In this document: positions 49,355-53,134 of the stretch, piece after piece
How positions within the stretch are numbered: the first letter of the stretch is position 1
Layout of the letters: each line of letters begins with the position of its first letter
DNA from: an uncultured Bacilli bacterium
GTDB lineage: Bacteria; Bacillota_I; Bacilli_A; RF39; UBA660
DNA: 53,134 bases
Assembly: GCA_947625505.1 (NCBI GenBank)
Contig: CANQON010000011.1
Span: forward strand, 1 to 53,134
Direction: 5' to 3'
The notes under the pieces: generated by a model
Told to the model about the DNA's origin: nothing
The model's input: only the letters and a program-made list of their open reading frames with translations
The model's database searches: none
Position numbers and translations under genes: made by a program

Positions 49355-50194
49355 ATGCAACTATTTGGTATTGATATATCAGAATTTCAAGGTGACTTTG
49401 ACTTTTATAAAGCTAAAGAAGAAGGTATTAAATTTGCTATGTTAAGAGCAGGATATACTGATCGTGATAATGGTATATCTAAATCAATTGATTCCCGTTT
49501 TGAAGAAAATTATCGTCATGCTAAAGAAAATGGTATTCCTATTGGTGCTTATTGGTATTCAAGAGCTACAAACTATGAAAGAGGTAAAGAAGAAGCTATA
49601 TTTATGTATGAATATTGTTTAAAAGGGAAACGTTTTGAATATCCTATTGCTATAGATGTAGAAGATAATATTTATCAAAGAAAAGCAGGAAAGAAAGAAT
49701 TAACAGAAGCGATAAAAGGATTTATGGAATACTTAGAAGATAAAGGATACTATGTTATCATTTATGCTTCTGATTATTGGTTTAGACGCTATATTGAAAC
49801 AAACGAATTAGATAAATATGATAAATGGGTAGCTAGTTGGAATAATACTCGTCCTACTTATCCTAAAAATGGAATGTGGCAATTTAGTGGAGGCAAAGGT
49901 AAGCCTATAGCGGATGTTGAATGTGATCGTGATTATGCTTATAAAAATTATCCCCAAATAATGTTAGATAAAGGATTAAATGGCTTTATGCATTATGATG
50001 AATATTATCCTAAAACATCTTATCAAGGTAATTCTTTTATAGATGGTTTAAAAAGTATTAATGTTGATAGCTCTTTTACTAAACGTACTTTAATAGCGCA
50101 TGCTAATAATATAGATGATTATCGTGGTACTTCTAAACAAAATACTTATTTACTTGATTTACTTAAAATAGGTAAACTAAAAAAAGATAGCTAA
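49355..50194 (+). CDS. GH25 lysozyme-like muramidase without signal peptide
   Basis: Glycosyl hydrolase family 25 protein of 279 residues. It opens directly with FGIDISEFQGDFDFYKAKEEGIKFAMLRAGYTD, where D7 is the first family acid, and shows the catalytic pair D101 and E103 in YPIAIDVEDN; the barrel continues with YASDYWFRRYI, KWVASWNN and MWQFSGGKGKPIADVECDRDYAYKNYPQI. The C-terminal about 75 residues (IAHANNIDDYRGTSKQNTYL) form an extra small domain. No signal peptide is present, although the substrate, peptidoglycan, is outside the membrane; a forespore or phage-type release is possible. Start ATG 49355 has AAAGGAGG; ATG 49340 lies upstream of that site. Its terminator follows immediately. 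Confidence 0.9.
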   Translation: MQLFGIDISEFQGDFDFYKAKEEGIKFAMLRAGYTDRDNGISKSIDSRFEENYRHAKENGIPIGAYWYSRATNYERGKEEAIFMYEYCLKGKRFEYPIAIDVEDNIYQRKAGKKELTEAIKGFMEYLEDKGYYVIIYASDYWFRRYIETNELDKYDKWVASWNNTRPTYPKNGMWQFSGGKGKPIADVECDRDYAYKNYPQIMLDKGLNGFMHYDEYYPKTSYQGNSFIDGLKSINVDSSFTKRTLIAHANNIDDYRGTSKQNTYLLDLLKIGKLKKDS

Positions 50195-50208
50195 GCTATC
50201 TTTTATTT
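50182..50208. terminator. Terminator between GH25 gene and convergent tRNA-Lys
   Basis: AAAAGATAGC/GCTATCTTTT stem around the TAA stop codon, with T-rich flanks on both strands. Confidence 0.75.
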
Positions 50209-50213
50209 ACAAA

Positions 50214-50289
50214 TGGTGTCCCCTTAGGGGCTCGAACCCTAGACCCACAGATTAAGAGTCTGTTGCTCTACCAACTGAGCTAAGGAGAC
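50214..50289 (-). tRNA. tRNA-Lys(CUU)
   Basis: 76 bases on the minus strand. Acceptor GTCTCCT pairs with AGGGGAC, CCA is encoded (TGG at 50214-50216 on the plus strand). The anticodon loop CTCTTAA gives CTT. T-arm TAGGGTTCGAGCCCCTA is intact. It reads AAG; a UUU isoacceptor must exist elsewhere because AAA is the main Lys codon here. A minus-strand TATAAT at about 50310 probably serves as promoter. Confidence 0.95.
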
Positions 50290-50356
50290 ATTTCCAAGTA
50301 CATTTAGAATTATAGCATAAAAAAAATAAAAAATAAACCTTTTTTTTATGATATAG

Positions 50357-50384
50357 AAAAAAACTAAAGGTTCTTTAGTTTTAT
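50357..50384 (-). terminator. Terminator of the Nudix gene
   Basis: On the minus strand AAACTAAAG and CTTTAGTTT pair around AAC, followed by Ts; it overlaps the end of the coding region. Confidence 0.7.
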
Positions 50385-50936
50385 TAAGGCTACAGCTAAC
50401 ATTGTATTACCATCAACAATATAATTTTTATTAATTAATTCTTCAATATCTTTTAAGGTAACTTCAATATAAGTAATAAATTCATCATTATCAAGTTTTT
50501 GTTCTTGGACTTTTTGACAATGATCAGCAGATAAGATAGCTAAAGTAGAGCTTGTTGTCGCAGTATCTTGATAGTATTCTGTTTGCATTTTAACATTTGA
50601 ACATGTATATCCTGTTTCTTCTAATAATTCTCTTTTAACTCCTTCAATAATATCTTCATTATCTTCAATTAAGCCTGCAGGGAATTCTACTGTTACGCCT
50701 CTTTTTGTTGCTACTCTAGGTTGGACAACCATAATATATGTATTGTTTATTGTTTTAGGTATTATAATAGCTGCTCTTTTGGTAGGTTTAATTAAGGTAT
50801 CACGTATGATAGTAGCGCCATTATTTAAGTAATATTTCTTAATATTAATAGCTAAAAATCCTGGTTTATAAGTTCCTAAATCTTCAACTTTATGATGACT
50901 ATATTTTTTTATAAGCTTTTCAATTTCTTCTATCAT
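50364..50936 (-). CDS. ADP-ribose pyrophosphatase-type Nudix hydrolase
   Basis: Hydrolase of 190 residues that should cleave ADP-ribose or related nucleoside diphosphate sugars. The Nudix box is canonical at 88-110: G-x5-E-x7-RELLEETGY, with all metal-binding glutamates. FPAGLIEDNE before it and EYYQDTATTSSTLAILSADHCQ after it match the NudF group, which typically has the SPG-like 'xPG' about 15 residues downstream. The contrast with the degenerate Nudix box of the NrtR-like protein at 3.8 kb is clear. On the minus strand the ATG lies at 50934-50936 behind GGTGATATT. It diverges from spoVAC. Confidence 0.92.
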   Translation of the reverse strand: MIEEIEKLIKKYSHHKVEDLGTYKPGFLAINIKKYYLNNGATIIRDTLIKPTKRAAIIIPKTINNTYIMVVQPRVATKRGVTVEFPAGLIEDNEDIIEGVKRELLEETGYTCSNVKMQTEYYQDTATTSSTLAILSADHCQKVQEQKLDNDEFITYIEVTLKDIEELINKNYIVDGNTMLAVALIKLKNL

Positions 50937-50969
50937 AATATCACCAATATCATTTTAATCTTTTTTAAA

Positions 50970-50998
50970 GTATAAAACAAGTCTCTTATTCCATAATA
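50970..50998 (+). promoter_or_regulatory. Sigma-G/F-like promoter before spoVAC
   Basis: GTATA (50970-50974), a 17-base spacer, and CATAATA (50992-50998) match the Bacillus sigma-G consensus (gHATR, 17-18 bases, CATnHTA). No good sigma-A promoter is present in this gap. The start point would be only about 11 bases before spoVAC, just at the ribosome-binding site, so the leader would be very short. Confidence 0.55.
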
Positions 50999-51015
50999 GG
51001 AATAGGAGGATTATT

Positions 51016-51456
51016 ATGGATAAAAATAAATATAAAGATTTAGTTAATAAATATTCACCTAAAGAAAATAGACTATATAATGGTTTAATTGCTTTTATTA
51101 TAGGAGGATTAATGGGAATATTTGGACAATTATTAATTGATGTCTATTCTTATTATTTACATATTCCTGTTAAAGATGCAAGTGTCTTTATGATTATTAC
51201 TTTAGTCTTTCTAGGATGTTTTTTAACTTGTTTAGGATTCTTTGATAAAATGGTATCTTTCGCTCGTTGTGGATTAATTATTCCTATTACAGGATTTGCG
51301 CACTCGATGATGAGCGCTACTTTAGAGTATAAAAAAGAGGGTATTGTTACAGGTATGGGTGCTAATATGTTTAAGTTAGCAGGTACTGTTATTATGTGTG
51401 GCGTAGTAAGTGCCTATCTTTTTGGTATATTAAGATTTTTAATAATGGGGGTATAA
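51016..51456 (+). CDS. spoVAC: Stage V sporulation protein AC
   Basis: Integral membrane subunit of the SpoVA channel that carries dipicolinic acid (with calcium) into the forespore and releases it in germination. The 146-residue protein has four to five transmembrane segments. Family text: KYKDLVNKYSPKENRLYNGLIAFIIGGLMGIFGQLL, then DKMVSFARCGLIIPITGFAHSMMSATLEYKKEGIVTGMGANMFKLAGTVI. Start ATG 51016 follows TAGGAGGA. It heads the spoVAC-spoVAD-spoVAE unit with a one-base gap to spoVAD. A sigma-G-like promoter precedes it. Assignment secure. Confidence 0.95.
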   Translation: MDKNKYKDLVNKYSPKENRLYNGLIAFIIGGLMGIFGQLLIDVYSYYLHIPVKDASVFMIITLVFLGCFLTCLGFFDKMVSFARCGLIIPITGFAHSMMSATLEYKKEGIVTGMGANMFKLAGTVIMCGVVSAYLFGILRFLIMGV

Positions 51457-51457
51457 C

Positions 51458-52456
51458 ATGACTTTTAAATACGATAATGTCTATTTAAGTGAAGTAAGTA
51501 CAGTAGCAGGTCCTTATGAAAGTAAAGGACCTTTTGGAAGATACTATGATAAAGTATATAATGATTTTTATTGTGGAACGAAAACATGGGAACAAGCTGA
51601 ATGTCGTATGTTAATAGATAGTGTAGACATGGCTTTATATAAAGCCAATAAATTAAAACAAGATATTGATTTACATATATCTGGAGATTTACTTAATCAG
51701 ATAGTTTCTACTAATTATGCTAGTGCTTCTATAGGTATTCCTTTAATTGGTATATATTCAGCTTGTTCAACTAGTGTTTTAGGACTTATTATTGGTAGTA
51801 ATATGGTTGATAAAGATCAAATAAGAAATTGCCTTGTTAGTACATCATCTCATAATAATGGTGCTGAAAAACAATTTAGACAACCTGTTGAATATGGAGG
51901 ACCAAAAAGAAAAACAGCTACTTTTACAGCTACAGGGGCAGCTAGCTTTTTACTATCATCAAAAAAAGAAAGAATTAAAGTCGAAAGTGCGACAATTGGT
52001 AAAGTAATTGATTTAGGTATTACTGATTCTATGAATATGGGAGCAGCTATGGCTCCTAGTGCTGCTTACACTATTTATCAACATTTAAAAGATTTAAAAA
52101 GAGAAGCTAATTATTATGACTTAATATTAACAGGTGATTTAGGTATATATGGTAAAAAAATATTAAGAGAATATATGAAAATTGAATATAATATTGAGCT
52201 AAATAATCATGATGATACAGCCTGTATGATATATGATTTAGATAATCAACCTGTATATGCAGGAGGAAGTGGACCTGTATGTTTACCATTAGTCTTTAAT
52301 AGTTATATATATCAAAAAATGTTAGATGGCGAAATATCTCGTGTTCTTTTAGTAGCGACAGGAGCTTTACTTTCAACATCAATGGTAAATCAAAAATTAT
52401 CTATACCTAGTATCAGTCATGCGATTAGTTTGGAGGTAACAGATGATATACTTTAA
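51458..52456 (+). CDS. spoVAD: Stage V sporulation protein AD
   Basis: Soluble thiolase-fold subunit of the SpoVA complex that binds dipicolinic acid on the membrane surface. The 332-residue length is normal. Signatures: LSEVSTVAGPYESKGPFGRYYDKVYND (about 10-36), GIYSACSTSVLGLIIGSNMV with the thiolase-like Cys, SSHNNGAEKQFRQPVEYGGPKRKTATFTATGA, KVIDLGITDSMNMGAAMAPSAA (about 185-206) and YDLILTGDLGIYGKKIL. ATG 51458 follows GGGGGTATAAC. It overlaps spoVAE by 14 bases. The motif regions that bind the ligand look intact, so it should be functional. Confidence 0.96.
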   Translation: MTFKYDNVYLSEVSTVAGPYESKGPFGRYYDKVYNDFYCGTKTWEQAECRMLIDSVDMALYKANKLKQDIDLHISGDLLNQIVSTNYASASIGIPLIGIYSACSTSVLGLIIGSNMVDKDQIRNCLVSTSSHNNGAEKQFRQPVEYGGPKRKTATFTATGAASFLLSSKKERIKVESATIGKVIDLGITDSMNMGAAMAPSAAYTIYQHLKDLKREANYYDLILTGDLGIYGKKILREYMKIEYNIELNNHDDTACMIYDLDNQPVYAGGSGPVCLPLVFNSYIYQKMLDGEISRVLLVATGALLSTSMVNQKLSIPSISHAISLEVTDDIL

Positions 52457-52793
52457 TGCTTTTTTATTTGCAGGTACAATATGCTTAATTGGACAAATAA
52501 TACTTGATAATACTAAGTTAACACCTGGTCATATTACTAGTCTTTTTGTAGTTATAGGATCTCTTTTAGATGCTTTTGATATATATGATAAATTCGTCTT
52601 ATGGTGTGGAGGAGGAGCTTTAGTACCTATTACTAGCTTTGGCCATTTATTAATTCATGGCGCTATGGACACTATAAGTCAAAAAGGAATAATGGGAATA
52701 TTTACAGGTATGTTTGATTTAACATCAGCAGGAATTGTCTCAGCCATTGTTTTTTCATTTATTTTTGGCTTAATATTTAAACCAAGAGATTAA
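52443..52793 (+). CDS. spoVAE: Stage V sporulation protein AE
   Basis: Membrane subunit of the SpoVA channel (SpoVAEb type), 116 residues. Three transmembrane regions are visible: FLFAGTICLIGQIIL, PGHITSLFVVIGSLL, and SAGIVSAIVFSFIFGLIF. The conserved middle text is LWCGGGALVPITSFGHLLIHGAMDTISQKGIMGIFTGMF. The start ATG 52443 lies in the spoVAD end with TTGGAGG ahead. The spoVAC-D-E(b) set is the minimal form found in spore formers outside Bacillus. The terminator follows directly. Assignment secure. Confidence 0.94.
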   Translation: MIYFNAFLFAGTICLIGQIILDNTKLTPGHITSLFVVIGSLLDAFDIYDKFVLWCGGGALVPITSFGHLLIHGAMDTISQKGIMGIFTGMFDLTSAGIVSAIVFSFIFGLIFKPRD

Positions 52794-52815
52794 GGACATA
52801 GTCCTTTTTTTTGTG
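52793..52815 (+). terminator. Terminator of the spoVA operon
   Basis: AAGGAC/GTCCTT stem with loop ATA and a run of eight Ts, beginning at the stop codon. Confidence 0.8.
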
Positions 52816-52839
52816 AATATATTTAAATAGGTGATAAGC

Positions 52840-53064
52840 ATGTTAAAAGAGTATATCTTTGATAATAAATTTCAACTATTCATCTTAAATGATATGATTG
52901 ATATTTTAAATTATACGGATATTATCTCTTTTAGTGATACGAAAGTCGTTTTAAAACATGCTAAAGGAAAACTAGAAATAAAAGGTAATAATCTGATTAT
53001 TAGTAAATTATTAGATAATGAGATTCTTATAAAAGGTAAATTACTAAATATAGAATTTAGGTGA
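52840..53064 (+). CDS. yqfC: YabP/YqfC-family sporulation protein
   Basis: A 74-residue protein of the YabP/YqfC family, which in Bacillus is made in the mother cell. The start ATG 52840 follows TAGGTGATAA; a GTG at 52831 lies inside that site. It reads as a series of short strands: FQLFILNDMIDILNYTDIISFSDTKVVLKHAKGKLEIKGNNLIISKLLDNEILIKGKLLNIEF, and the pattern 'G-x-L-x-I-x-G-x-x-L-x-I' followed by 'I-x-G-x-I' is typical. In Bacillus yqfC is followed by yqfD; the sequence ends too soon to tell. A hairpin follows the stop. It is separated from spoVAE by a terminator. YqfC is preferred to YabP because no YabQ is visible, but that is weak. Confidence 0.78.
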   Translation: MLKEYIFDNKFQLFILNDMIDILNYTDIISFSDTKVVLKHAKGKLEIKGNNLIISKLLDNEILIKGKLLNIEFR

Positions 53065-53068
53065 CTAA

Positions 53069-53096
53069 CTATTAAAAGTCAATATACTTTTAATAG
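53069..53096 (+). repeat. Perfect 11-bp inverted repeat after the YqfC-like gene
   Basis: CTATTAAAAGT (53069-53079) and ACTTTTAATAG (53086-53096) pair perfectly around CAATAT. There is no T run on either side, so it is not a plain terminator. It begins five bases after the stop codon and ends about ten bases before possible start codons at 53104 and 53108. Confidence 0.7.
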
Positions 53097-53134
53097 AAAG
53101 TTATGAATGGAAAAGTATCCCATGCCAAAAAGAT

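Overview
The window is a contiguous piece of an AT-rich, low-GC Gram-positive (Bacillota/Bacilli-type) chromosome. Evidence: TGA acts as a stop throughout, ribosome-binding sites are strong GGAGG types, promoters are classical TTGACA/TATAAT with 17-bp spacing, and the gene order around 14.7-29.5 kb is the Bacillus-type run mrnC-rlmB-sigH-secE-nusG-rplK-rplA-rplJ-rplL-ybxB-rpoB-rpoC. Small genes, many lineage-restricted hypotheticals, an Asn at the Mollicutes-type rifampicin position of RpoB, and scattered sporulation genes suggest an uncultivated gut-type Bacilli lineage near the Mollicutes root. That placement is inference.

Layout. 0.1-3.0 kb: a compact bacteriocin locus with a C39-peptidase ABC exporter, a miniature accessory protein and two double-glycine peptides that are too short for routine ORF calling. 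3.1-5.6 kb: rpsU-yqeY-NrtR-like regulator, then rplS (with a probable L19 leader) and lepB. 5.6-14.7 kb: an interval that separates lepB from rbgA. It holds a coiled-coil protein, acetyltransferases, dxs, and, from 10.8 kb, a block biased to AGA arginine codons: a PD-(D/E)XK nuclease, a YunG-like/uracil-DNA-glycosylase fusion, RhuM, and a HEPN-like partner. 14.7-29.5 kb: ribosome GTPase, RNA processing, and the secE-nusG-L11-L1-L10-L7/L12-rpoBC transcription and translation cluster with several autoregulatory leader RNAs.

29.5-38.1 kb: envelope and protein-quality genes (radical SAM protein, YfcC-like permease, YgjP-type peptidase, EnvC-like M23 hydrolase, Cse60-like peptide, ClpC) and two linked hypotheticals. 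38.2-48.3 kb: gltX, a STAS protein overlapping a sporulation-type sigma factor with no anti-sigma kinase between them, tRNA-Ser, an HD protein with a CmpB-like membrane protein, yidD with a zinc-binding-protein-like lipoprotein, rnc, yebC, a PHP phosphoesterase and a LysR regulator. 48.3-53.1 kb: a membrane protein, tRNA-Ile and tRNA-Glu, a GH25 lysozyme without signal peptide, tRNA-Lys, an ADP-ribose pyrophosphatase-type Nudix, spoVAC-spoVAD-spoVAE behind a sigma-G-like promoter, and a YqfC/YabP-family gene at the edge.

The most interesting signals are the two-peptide bacteriocin locus; the STAS-sigma pair whose STAS protein carries Glu where SpoIIAA is phosphorylated on Ser; the RhuM-HEPN pair and YunG-UDG fusion in a probable transferred block; and the retained spore genes. 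No rRNA, CRISPR array, insertion sequence or phage module was seen. There is no gene-free stretch above about 300 bases once the tRNAs and small genes are counted.
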